In this document: piece by piece, positions 1 through 5,745 of the stretch
How the letters are laid out: each line of letters starts with the position of its first letter
How positions within the stretch are numbered: position 1 is the first letter of the stretch
DNA from: Actinomycetota bacterium
GTDB lineage: Bacteria; Actinomycetota; Acidimicrobiia; IMCC26256; PALSA-610
DNA: 6,545 nucleotides
Assembly: GCA_005779345.1 (NCBI GenBank)
Contig: SXJQ01000098.1
Span: forward strand, 1 to 6,545
Direction: 5' to 3'
Made by a program: the position numbers and the translations under genes
The notes under the pieces: model-generated
Seen by the model: only the letters and a program-made list of their open reading frames with translations
The model's database searches: none
Told to the model about the DNA's origin: nothing

Positions 1-135
1 GCCCGCCAGGTCTTGAAGCAGTACCAGCCGGCGCCCGGTATGTTCCCGACCCAACACCTCCCCGCGCGAGTGGCGGCCGCCCGCGAGCGTTTCGCCCACC
101 TCGTCGACCACCACATCGCGAACCACCCGCTGTAG
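1..135 (+). CDS. C-terminal end of an unidentified protein (5' truncated)
   Basis: Frame 1 is open from the first base and ends at a TAG at 133-135, giving 44 residues that begin ARQVLKQYQP and end DHHIANHPL. The codons have the G/C third-position bias of the neighbouring genes, which supports real coding. The tail looks helical (repeated Ala/Arg, then a His-rich stretch with HH near the end). I recognise no family from this fragment and assign no function. The start lies outside the window. It runs in the same direction as the two SDR genes downstream and stops 73 bp before the preferred start of the first, so it could be the upstream member of the same transcript, although the gap is long compared with the 7 bp between the SDRs. 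Confidence 0.6.
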   Translation, partial: ARQVLKQYQPAPGMFPTQHLPARVAAARERFAHLVDHHIANHPL

Positions 136-160
136 GACGCGCTCGGCGTCGGTCTCCAGG

Positions 161-200
161 CTCCCGAACCCTCCCGAACCCACCCGGACCCACTCGAACG
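161..200. repeat. 10-bp tandem repeat, four copies, in the leader of the first SDR gene
   Basis: Two perfect copies of CTCCCGAACC (161-170, 171-180) are followed by CACCCGGACC (181-190) and CACTCGAACG (191-200), giving a consensus CWCYCGRACS. The array ends exactly where the GGAG ribosome-binding site begins. The period is close to one DNA helical turn. It may be a slippage product or a set of binding sites; sequence alone does not decide. Confidence 0.75.
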
Positions 201-203
201 GAG
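200..203 (+). promoter_or_regulatory. GGAG ribosome-binding site that decides the start of the first SDR
   Basis: GGAG at 200-203 lies 5 nt before the GTG at 209. The longest open frame would instead use the GTG at 203, but that codon overlaps this GGAG and has no other Shine-Dalgarno-like sequence before it. The site therefore favours 209. Confidence 0.6.
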
Positions 204-208
204 TGCAC

Positions 209-985
209 GTGCCACACGAACGCCTCTCGCTGCCCCTCGACGGGCGTCGTGCCCTGGTCGTCGGAGCGTCGTCGGGGATCGGGAAGGGCATCGCCACCCG
301 GCTCGTCGAGTTGGGCGCGCGCGTGGTCGTCGCAGCGCGGCGCGCGCCGCTGCTCACCGAGGTCGCCGAACAGATCAACGCGGCGGGGGCCATCGTCGCC
401 GACGTGCGCGTCGAGGCCGACTGCGTGCGAATCGCCGAGGAAGCCGTGGCTGCTGTCGGCGGTCTCGACCTCGTCGTCTACGCGAGCGGAACCTCGCCGC
501 TCGCGGCGCTGCGCGACCTCGACGCCGAGGGTTGGCGCGCGGTGCTCGAGACGAATCTCGTCGGGGCGAGCCTCGTGACCCGCGCCGCGCTCGGCCACCT
601 CCGTCCCGGAGCGATCGTCGGCTTCGTGTCGAGCGAGACCGTCGGCGATCCGCGCCACGGTCTGGTGGCCTACGCGGCGAGCAAGATCGCGCTCGAGGAG
701 TTGGCCCGGGGTTGGCGGGTGGAACACCCCGACCATCGCTTCTGCGTGATCGCGGTCGGATCCACCACCGACACCGACTTCGCCCGCGACTTCAGTCCCG
801 AGGCGTTCACCGAGTTCTGGCCGTCGTGGCTCGCACACGGTGTCATGCGCGAGCAACACATGAACCCGACCGACCTGGGCGCGTGCATCGCGGAGTCACT
901 CGCGGTCGCGGTGGCGCATCCCGCGGTCGACATCGACCGGATGGTGTTTCGCCCGCCCGGGCCCGTCGCCGGTCTCACGACCTAG
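209..985 (+). CDS. Short-chain dehydrogenase/reductase (SDR), first of a pair
   Basis: This is a single-domain Rossmann-fold NAD(P)-dependent oxidoreductase of about 258 aa, normal for classical SDRs and probably cytosolic. Counting from GTG 209, the cofactor glycine motif GASSGIG is at 19-25 and the NNAG-type motif appears as YASG at 91-94. The catalytic residues are N116, S142, Y155 and K159 (YAASK), with Ser 13 residues before Tyr as usual. An Arg pair after the second strand (AARR) suggests NADP(H), as an inference. Oddities: the usual PG after the active site is VG (near 183-184), and the C-terminus lacks the typical hydrophobic VDGG ending, so the substrate and dimer face may be unusual. 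The alternative start GTG 203 adds two residues but has no proper ribosome-binding site. The next SDR follows after 7 bp, so the two are probably co-expressed. The family is sure; the substrate is unknown. Confidence 0.93.
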   Translation: MPHERLSLPLDGRRALVVGASSGIGKGIATRLVELGARVVVAARRAPLLTEVAEQINAAGAIVADVRVEADCVRIAEEAVAAVGGLDLVVYASGTSPLAALRDLDAEGWRAVLETNLVGASLVTRAALGHLRPGAIVGFVSSETVGDPRHGLVAYAASKIALEELARGWRVEHPDHRFCVIAVGSTTDTDFARDFSPEAFTEFWPSWLAHGVMREQHMNPTDLGACIAESLAVAVAHPAVDIDRMVFRPPGPVAGLTT

Positions 986-988
986 GAG
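984..988 (+). promoter_or_regulatory. AGGAG ribosome-binding site overlapping the upstream stop codon
   Basis: AGGAG at 984-988 shares bases with the TAG stop (983-985) of the first SDR and lies 4 nt before the GTG start at 993. Ribosomes ending the first gene would sit on this site, which points to translational coupling of the two SDRs. Confidence 0.7.
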
Positions 989-992
989 TCGC

Positions 993-1766
993 GTGGACCC
1001 CGAGAAGCTCTCCGCATTGTTCGACATCCGCGGCCGCACGGCGATGGTCACCGGTGGTACCCGAGGCATCGGACGAGCAGTCGCCGAAGGTTTCGTCGCT
1101 GCCGGCGCCAACGTCGTCGTCGCGAGCCGCAAGGCCGAGGCCTGTGCCGCGACCGAGGCCGCGCTCACGGCGATGGGTCCGGGTCGCTGCGTCGGCGTGG
1201 CGGCCCACCTCGGCGATCTCGACGACGCTCGTCGCATCGTCGCGACGACCGTCGAACGGTTCGGTGGCATCGACATCGTGGTGAACAACGCTGCGAACGC
1301 GCTCACCCAGCCGATCGGTTCGTTCACACCCGACGCGTGGGACAAGTCGTTCGCGGTCAACGTGCGTGGGCCGGTATTCCTCGTTCAAGAGGCGCTGCCG
1401 CATCTCGAGCGCAGTGAGCACGCGTCGGTGATCAACGTGATCTCCGCGGGAGCGTTCCTCGCGTCGAGTTTCGTCGCGATGTACGCGGCAGGGAAGGCCG
1501 CGATGATGTCGTTCACGCGGTCGCTCGCTGCCGAGTTCGCACCGCGAGGCATCCGCGTCAATGCGCTCGCGCCGGGGACGGTCGACACCGACATGGTGCG
1601 CAACAACGGTCCCGAAGCGGCGGCGTCGATGGCGAACGCGTCGCCGATGCGCCGCGCCGCCCACCCCGACGAGATGGTCGGCCCGGTGCTGTTCCTCGCG
1701 AGCGACGCCAGCAGCTTCATGACCGGCCAGGTGCTCCTCGTCGACGGCGGCATGGTGCCGCACTGA
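993..1766 (+). CDS. Classical SDR oxidoreductase (FabG-like), second of a pair
   Basis: This 257-aa protein is a textbook classical SDR. The cofactor motif TGGTRGIG is at 20-27 and NNAA (in place of NNAG) at 98-101. The catalytic residues are N123, S151, Y164 and K168; the usual YxxSK reads YAAGK. PG is at 194-195, and a C-terminal GQVLLVDGG stretch is typical of tetrameric SDRs. It would catalyse a reversible NAD(P)-dependent alcohol/ketone conversion; R46 after the second strand hints at NADP(H). FabG-like names are common for such proteins, but no acyl-carrier or fatty-acid gene is nearby, so a role in fatty-acid synthesis is not supported. The start is GTG 993, with AGGAG 4 nt upstream. 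It ends convergently, 41 bp from the propeller gene. It shares only the general SDR fold with its upstream neighbour and does not look like a recent duplicate. Confidence 0.95.
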   Translation: MDPEKLSALFDIRGRTAMVTGGTRGIGRAVAEGFVAAGANVVVASRKAEACAATEAALTAMGPGRCVGVAAHLGDLDDARRIVATTVERFGGIDIVVNNAANALTQPIGSFTPDAWDKSFAVNVRGPVFLVQEALPHLERSEHASVINVISAGAFLASSFVAMYAAGKAAMMSFTRSLAAEFAPRGIRVNALAPGTVDTDMVRNNGPEAAASMANASPMRRAAHPDEMVGPVLFLASDASSFMTGQVLLVDGGMVPH

Positions 1767-1807
1767 TGAGGCACTGACGCGGTGCCCCCGTGAGCGCAGC
1801 GCCCACT

Positions 1808-3049
1808 TCAGGTGAAGGCGAGGAACTCCTGCGTGTACGTCGCGCACAGCAGTTGGAGGTCGCTGCCGTCGACGTTCATCGACACGAGGTCCCACGCGTA
1901 CCGGTCGAACGCGATTCGGTGCGTCCAGATCCGTCGACCGTCGGGCGACCACCGTGGTGCCGATGACAGCGCCGTCCCGCTCGTGATCTGCCGGATCTCG
2001 CTCCCGTCGATCCGCAAGGTCCGCAGGTTCCACGCACCGTGGGGTGCGCCCTCGCTCGGTGCGTCGGTCTGGCTCAGCACCGCGATGGAGGCACCGTCGG
2101 GCGAGACCACCGGGTCGTTGTCGCGTACCGTGTCGGTCGTCAGGCGGGTCCGCGTGCCGGATCCGTCGGCGGCCATCGCGAACACCTCGGTGTCGGGGGT
2201 ACCGCACGACCAGGTCGGACAGCCGACGTAGACGATCGAGCGTCCGTCGGGCGTGTAGACGGGGTCGACGTTCGCACCCGGACCACCGCCGAGCACTCGC
2301 AGATCGGTCCCATCGGGGGCGATCGTCGTGATCTGTGCTTGGTTGGACCCGGCGGTGAAGACGATGCGGCGACCGTCGGGCGACCACTCGGCGTGGGCCT
2401 GGAACGTCCAACCGTTCACGCCTGCGGGGAGCAGGACGCGCGCGTCGGTGCCGTCGGCGTTCATGATCCAGAGCGACGCCTGCGCGTAGGTGCCCGGGAG
2501 CGCGCCGGCCGCGGTGCGGTAGAAGACGATGCGGGTGCGGTCGGGCGAGGACCGCGGCCACCACGCGTTGGTCGCGGGGTCCGATGTCAGGCGCCGTGTC
2601 GCCGTGCCGTCGGGCCGAGCGGTGAAGAGTTCGAAGTCGCCGGGAGCGACCTCGCCGTCGTAGAGGAGGAGCCCGGCTTCGAGCGGCGCGATCGCCGCGG
2701 CTCCGCCGGCCGGCGCGCCCGCGATCGGGAGGGTCGTCGTCGGGGCCGGAACCGTCGTGGTCGGGACCGCGGTCGGGGCACTCGTCGGGGCCGGAGCCGT
2801 CGTGGTCGGCGCCGCGGTCGTCGGCGCCGTCGCGAGCGGACCGCCCGCCAGGGTCGTGGTCGGGAGCCGCGCCGTGGTGATGGTCGTGGTGGTGGCCGTC
2901 CGGCGCGGTCGCCACGACCACGAACCGGCGAACGCCGGCGACGCGAGCAGGCCGACGAGCACGACCGTGCACGCGGCGACCGAGACCCGGACCGAGCGTC
3001 GGCGGCGTAAGCCGAGGGGATGCGCTCGCCGCCTGCCGTGTCGCCTCAT
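1808..3049 (-). CDS. Secreted TolB/PD40-like beta-propeller protein with Thr/Pro-rich stalk
   Basis: This 413-aa protein is predicted to be exported. It has a very Arg-rich n-region (1-24), a hydrophobic core (about 25-36) and a likely signal peptidase I site after SPAFA (A41). Residues 51-122 are a low-complexity Thr/Ala/Pro linker, as found in cell-wall-spanning or O-glycosylated stalks. From about 127 on there are six PD40/WD40-like units, each with an xxDG turn (D147, D199, D246, D295, D348, D394). Five also have an SPDG-type turn (SPDR 168-171, 223-226, TPDG 266-269, 316-319, 368-371); the sixth ends in a degenerate EFLAFT. The N-terminal strand GLLLYDG could close the sixth blade. C277 and C282 may form a disulfide. 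No enzyme domain follows, so a binding or scaffold role is likeliest; a Tol-Pal function is not implied. The start is ATG 3049, which has no clear ribosome-binding site. Confidence 0.9.
   Translation of the reverse strand: MRRHGRRRAHPLGLRRRRSVRVSVAACTVVLVGLLASPAFAGSWSWRPRRTATTTTITTARLPTTTLAGGPLATAPTTAAPTTTAPAPTSAPTAVPTTTVPAPTTTLPIAGAPAGGAAAIAPLEAGLLLYDGEVAPGDFELFTARPDGTATRRLTSDPATNAWWPRSSPDRTRIVFYRTAAGALPGTYAQASLWIMNADGTDARVLLPAGVNGWTFQAHAEWSPDGRRIVFTAGSNQAQITTIAPDGTDLRVLGGGPGANVDPVYTPDGRSIVYVGCPTWSCGTPDTEVFAMAADGSGTRTRLTTDTVRDNDPVVSPDGASIAVLSQTDAPSEGAPHGAWNLRTLRIDGSEIRQITSGTALSSAPRWSPDGRRIWTHRIAFDRYAWDLVSMNVDGSDLQLLCATYTQEFLAFT
2684..2899 (-). repeat. Low-complexity Thr/Ala/Pro-coding stretch
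   Basis: This stretch encodes residues 51-122 of the propeller protein. On the + strand it is a run of imperfect GTCGTGGTCGG and GCCGTCGTGGTCGG units. It produces Thr triplets separated by Pro/Ala. Such DNA is prone to slippage, so the linker length may vary between strains. Confidence 0.7.
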
Positions 3050-3097
3050 AGTGCGGATATCGGACGAAACAACCAGACAACTTGACCGGAATCACCC
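3050..3097 (-). promoter_or_regulatory. Candidate promoter region of the propeller gene (less GC-rich)
   Basis: By hand count 25 of 48 bases here are G or C, clearly below the surrounding coding DNA. On the - strand it reads toward ATG 3049 and contains GTTGTC and CGATAT (-13 to -8 from the ATG), which resemble but do not match standard -35 and TANNNT -10 boxes. There is also an imperfect palindrome GACAA-C-TTGAC at 3076-3086. Position and composition are the main support. Confidence 0.3.
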
Positions 3098-3146
3098 GTC
3101 GGCCCGATTCGGAGGTCTCGGGCCGTTCGCGGCCGTGCCGCCCGGC

Positions 3147-3194
3147 TCAGGGCAGCTCGGGTTCAGGGTGCCTCGGGCTCAGGGCACCTCGACG
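3147..3194. repeat. 16-bp tandem repeat, three copies, across the sulfotransferase stop codon
   Basis: The + strand copies are TCAGGGCAGCTCGGGT (3147-3162), TCAGGGTGCCTCGGGC (3163-3178) and TCAGGGCACCTCGACG (3179-3194). The TCA of the third copy is the TGA stop of the - strand sulfotransferase gene, so the last codons of that gene are part of the repeat. Copies two and three also form an inverted repeat (GGTGCC 3167-3172 with GGCACC 3183-3188, loop 10 nt), which could fold in the transcript at the stop codon. No T-run follows, so calling it a terminator would be speculative. Confidence 0.75.
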
Positions 3195-4495
3195 CGCAGG
3201 CGTGGATACGCGGTGAAGTAGAACGCGAAACGGTCGCGGATCTCGGCCGGGTCGGCACCGAAGTCGGCTCGGAGGTCGTATGCGACACGGCCGTACTTCC
3301 CGCGGGGCCGCTCCGTGCGGCGCTGCCCGACCTGCGCCGCGCACGTCTCGGTCCACGAGAGCCCGGCCACGCCGAGGATGCGCCGCACGGTGTCGATGTC
3401 GTCGGTCATGAAGTCGTCGAAGTACACGTCGACGTGACGGTCGGGATCGATCAGTCGAGCGTCGCGCACCGAGGCGCGCAACAAGATCTCGATGCGGTCG
3501 GCCCAGTAGCGAAGGTGGTGGCCGGGATCGACCTCGCGGTACTGGAGGCGTGCCGCGTAGGCCGTCATGGTCGCCGCGGACTGCACGACCGAAACCGGGT
3601 CGCGATGCGTTGTCACGATCGTCGCGTCGGGGAAGGTGTGCAGGAGCGGGCCGAGCTGTTCGAGGTGCTGCGGCGACTTCAGCACCCAGCGAGGCGCCGT
3701 CGTGGCGGTGGAGTCGTTGCCCGCCACGTGGTCGCGGCCGCGAGCGTCCTGCCACTGCAGGATCTGCAGCACGGTGCGGAGGAACTCGTAGTGTGGCGTC
3801 TGATCGGTCGCGAGGTACCAGTCGCGATACCGCGGCGCGTACGACACCCACTCGGGCTGGTAGTGCGCGAAATCGGCACCCTGGAGCTCGATCTCTTCGT
3901 GGATGTGATCGGGATCCATCGGATGCATCGCCGCGGTGTACGGCGCCACCATCTGCATTTGCTCCCATTCGATCGCGGCGCGCCGATACCGCGGGTCGAC
4001 GCCGTCGTCCGCGACCGGCTCGTCGGGGACGGCGATCGGCTCGTAGCTCTCCCAGAGGGGGAGTGAACGCAGGCGAGTGTCGGCCGACAGCAGGTTCAGC
4101 AGATGGGTGGTCCCCGAGCGCGGCAGTCCGACGACGACGACGGGCGCGACGATCGGCGTCGCGCGGATCTCCGGATGACGGGTAAGGAGGTCGAAGATGC
4201 GTTGGCGGTTCGCCGCGTAACGCACGCAGTAGTCGAAGATCATTCGTCGCCCGAGCGCGGTGCGGTTGGTGTCGGCCGCCACGTCGCCGAGCCAGAGGTT
4301 CATCCGGGCGCGGAAGTCGTCGGGCCCGAACGAGGTGAGACCGGTGCGGGTCCGGGCCGCGTCGAGCACCGCGTCCTCGGTCAGTTGTACTGGATGGCGC
4401 TCGCCGTACTCGAGCGCGAGGCGTTGGACATCGTCGAGCCGAGGCGTCGCGAGATCGTTGATCCGGATGACGCCGGGGAGCGCCGGGTCGGCCAT
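3179..4495 (-). CDS. PAPS-dependent sulfotransferase family protein (Sulfotransfer_3 type)
   Basis: This 438-aa protein carries the hallmarks of sulfotransferases, which move a sulfuryl group from PAPS to a hydroxyl or amine. The 5'-phosphosulfate loop GLPRSGTT is at 123-130, after a hydrophobic strand VVVV. WVLKSPQHL at 270-278 and THRDP at 296-300 with S306 form the 3'-phosphate-binding region. A basic loop RPRGKYGR at 396-403 may correspond to the C-terminal cofactor loop of the family. About 110 residues precede the P-loop, a mainly helical N-terminal extension common in long bacterial members. There is no signal peptide or membrane segment, so it is probably cytoplasmic. The acceptor is unknown. 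The start is ATG 4495, 12 bp after the stop of the glycosylase gene and without a strong ribosome-binding site, so coupled translation from that transcript is likely. Deacetylase or kinase alternatives do not fit these motifs. Confidence 0.9.
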   Translation of the reverse strand: MADPALPGVIRINDLATPRLDDVQRLALEYGERHPVQLTEDAVLDAARTRTGLTSFGPDDFRARMNLWLGDVAADTNRTALGRRMIFDYCVRYAANRQRIFDLLTRHPEIRATPIVAPVVVVGLPRSGTTHLLNLLSADTRLRSLPLWESYEPIAVPDEPVADDGVDPRYRRAAIEWEQMQMVAPYTAAMHPMDPDHIHEEIELQGADFAHYQPEWVSYAPRYRDWYLATDQTPHYEFLRTVLQILQWQDARGRDHVAGNDSTATTAPRWVLKSPQHLEQLGPLLHTFPDATIVTTHRDPVSVVQSAATMTAYAARLQYREVDPGHHLRYWADRIEILLRASVRDARLIDPDRHVDVYFDDFMTDDIDTVRRILGVAGLSWTETCAAQVGQRRTERPRGKYGRVAYDLRADFGADPAEIRDRFAFYFTAYPRLRVEVP

Positions 4496-4507
4496 CGCGG
4501 CACTGTG

Positions 4508-5704
4508 TCAGCGGGGGAGCGCGGACCGCAACGTGGCGGCGAGGTTCCCGCGCCGGCCGAGCGTGATCCGATCCAGACCGAGCCAACCGGCGAGGGCCCG
4601 GAGTTCCGACGCGAGCGCGTCGGCGACCTCACCGGCCGGCTCGTCGGGCTCGAGGAATGCCCCCGGGACGAGCAGGGTCGAGGTCTTGCGATCGGCCTTG
4701 AGATCGACGCGGGCGGCGGGGCGGTCGCCGTACACGAACGGCAGCACGTAGTAGCCGAAACGGCGCTTCGGTGCCGGCGTGTAGATCTCGATCCGGTAGT
4801 GGAAGTCGAAGAGCCGCTCGGTGCGTTTCCGCTCCCACACGATCGGGTCGAACGGCGAGACGAGCGAGGCGGCATGGACCCGACGGGGAGCGCGTGCCCC
4901 GACGGCGAGGTACGCGGTCTCGTTCCAATCGCCGATCCGCACCGGCGTCAACACGCCCTCGTCCACGAGCTCGGCGACGCGCGGCCGAGCGTCGGTGAGC
5001 TTGAGGCGGTAGTAGTCCGCGAGATCGCGGAGCCAGCCGACCCCGATCGAGCGCGCGGCGCGACGCAACAGTTCGCGATGCGCGTCGGGGCGCGACGGGT
5101 CGGCGATCGCGAGCACCTCGGCGGGCAGCATCCGTTCACGCAGGTCGTACCGGCGCTCGAAGTTCTTGCCGCGCACCGCGGAGACGTCGCCGGTCCAGAA
5201 CAGCGCTTCGAGCGCGAGCTTGGTGTCGTCCCAGCCCCACCACGGCTCGGTGCTCCCCGGGCCGTCGCGCAGGTCGGCGGCGGTGAGGGGGCCGCGCTCG
5301 CGGATCTGATCGCGAACGTCGTCGATGAATCCGGGTCGTTCGCGTCGCATCCGCGCGACGTGTTGCCAGGTGGCCTCGCCGTTGCGTGCGGCATCCATGC
5401 GCCACCGGAACCACGGCTCGTCGACGGCGCGGATCAGCGACGCCTCGTGACCCCAGTACTCGATCAGCTCCCCGGCTGCCGCCATCGTGGGGAGCACGTC
5501 GCGGGGGTGGGGTCCGAGGCGAGCCCACAGCGGCATCTCCTGTGCTCGGGCCAAGACGTTGACCGAGTCGATCTGGATGAGCCCGACCGTGTCGAACACC
5601 TTGCGGGCGTGGCGCCGGTCGACGCGTCCCGGTGGCCGCGGCCGGTCGAGTCCCTGGGCGGCGATCGCGATGCGGCGGGCCTCGTCGACCGAGAGGTGGA
5701 GCAT
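4508..5704 (-). CDS. YcaQ/AlkX-family winged-helix DNA glycosylase (HTH_42, formerly DUF1006)
   Basis: This 398-aa protein matches the usual length and layout of the YcaQ/AlkZ family. Characterised members remove bulky N7-alkylguanine adducts and unhook DNA interstrand crosslinks. The active-site motif GLIQIDSVNVL contains Q44-I45-D46, the Gln-x-Asp form of YcaQ/AlkX rather than the Gln-x-Gln form of AlkZ. The conserved ELIEYWGHEASLI (79-91) follows. A winged-helix region spans about 138-188 (GPLTAADL to ERRYDL). The family block SPFDPIVWERKRTERLF (283-299) is followed by EIYTPAPKRRFGYYVLPF (306-323). The start is ATG 5704. The same frame stays open upstream to about 6145, but that part only shadows the next gene, the family begins at MLHLS, and a TANNNT box lies 7 nt before this ATG. 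The sulfotransferase follows after 12 bp. Many databases call such proteins only winged-helix DNA-binding proteins. Confidence 0.9.
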   Translation of the reverse strand: MLHLSVDEARRIAIAAQGLDRPRPPGRVDRRHARKVFDTVGLIQIDSVNVLARAQEMPLWARLGPHPRDVLPTMAAAGELIEYWGHEASLIRAVDEPWFRWRMDAARNGEATWQHVARMRRERPGFIDDVRDQIRERGPLTAADLRDGPGSTEPWWGWDDTKLALEALFWTGDVSAVRGKNFERRYDLRERMLPAEVLAIADPSRPDAHRELLRRAARSIGVGWLRDLADYYRLKLTDARPRVAELVDEGVLTPVRIGDWNETAYLAVGARAPRRVHAASLVSPFDPIVWERKRTERLFDFHYRIEIYTPAPKRRFGYYVLPFVYGDRPAARVDLKADRKTSTLLVPGAFLEPDEPAGEVADALASELRALAGWLGLDRITLGRRGNLAATLRSALPR

Positions 5705-5711
5705 CGCCGCG

Positions 5712-5717
5712 ACGCTA
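5712..5717 (-). promoter_or_regulatory. Candidate -10 box (TAGCGT) for leaderless transcription of the glycosylase gene
   Basis: On the - strand TAGCGT, preceded by GG, ends exactly 7 nt before ATG 5704. It matches the actinobacterial -10 pattern TANNNT at the spacing expected when the transcript starts at the start codon. There is no Shine-Dalgarno sequence in the 41-bp gap after the upstream gene, and I see no good -35 box. Confidence 0.5.
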
Positions 5718-5745
5718 CCGGCGCGCGCGGGCCCCGTGGCGGGGG

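Noticed and set aside
1770..1786. Hairpin GGCAC-N7-GTGCC between the convergent SDR and propeller genes as a terminator
   Set aside because: A 5-bp stem without a T-run is expected by chance in DNA this GC-rich. The same applies to GACGC/GCGTC at 136-150 and GGCCG-TTCG-CGGCC at 3121-3134, though all lie just after gene ends.
1936..2387. A 17-bp exact direct repeat (1936-1952 and 2371-2387)
   Set aside because: It encodes the recurring SPDGRR turn of the propeller blades, so protein repetition explains it.
2039..3010. 323-codon + strand open frame opposite the propeller gene
   Set aside because: The product is low-complexity Arg/Gly, mirrors the antisense of PD40 repeats and the Thr/Pro linker, and has no recognisable domain.
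3080..3086. TTGACC on the + strand as a -35 box
   Set aside because: No + strand gene follows; the downstream DNA is coding on the - strand.
975..3095. 706-codon open frame on the - strand spanning the second SDR and the propeller gene
   Set aside because: It is a shadow created by the GC bias: the product is Arg/Asp/His-rich with no domain, and it overlaps two genes with clear family motifs in other frames.
3147..4586. 479-codon - strand open frame overlapping the sulfotransferase
   Set aside because: An out-of-frame shadow: the P-loop and PAPS motifs are only in the 3179-4495 frame.
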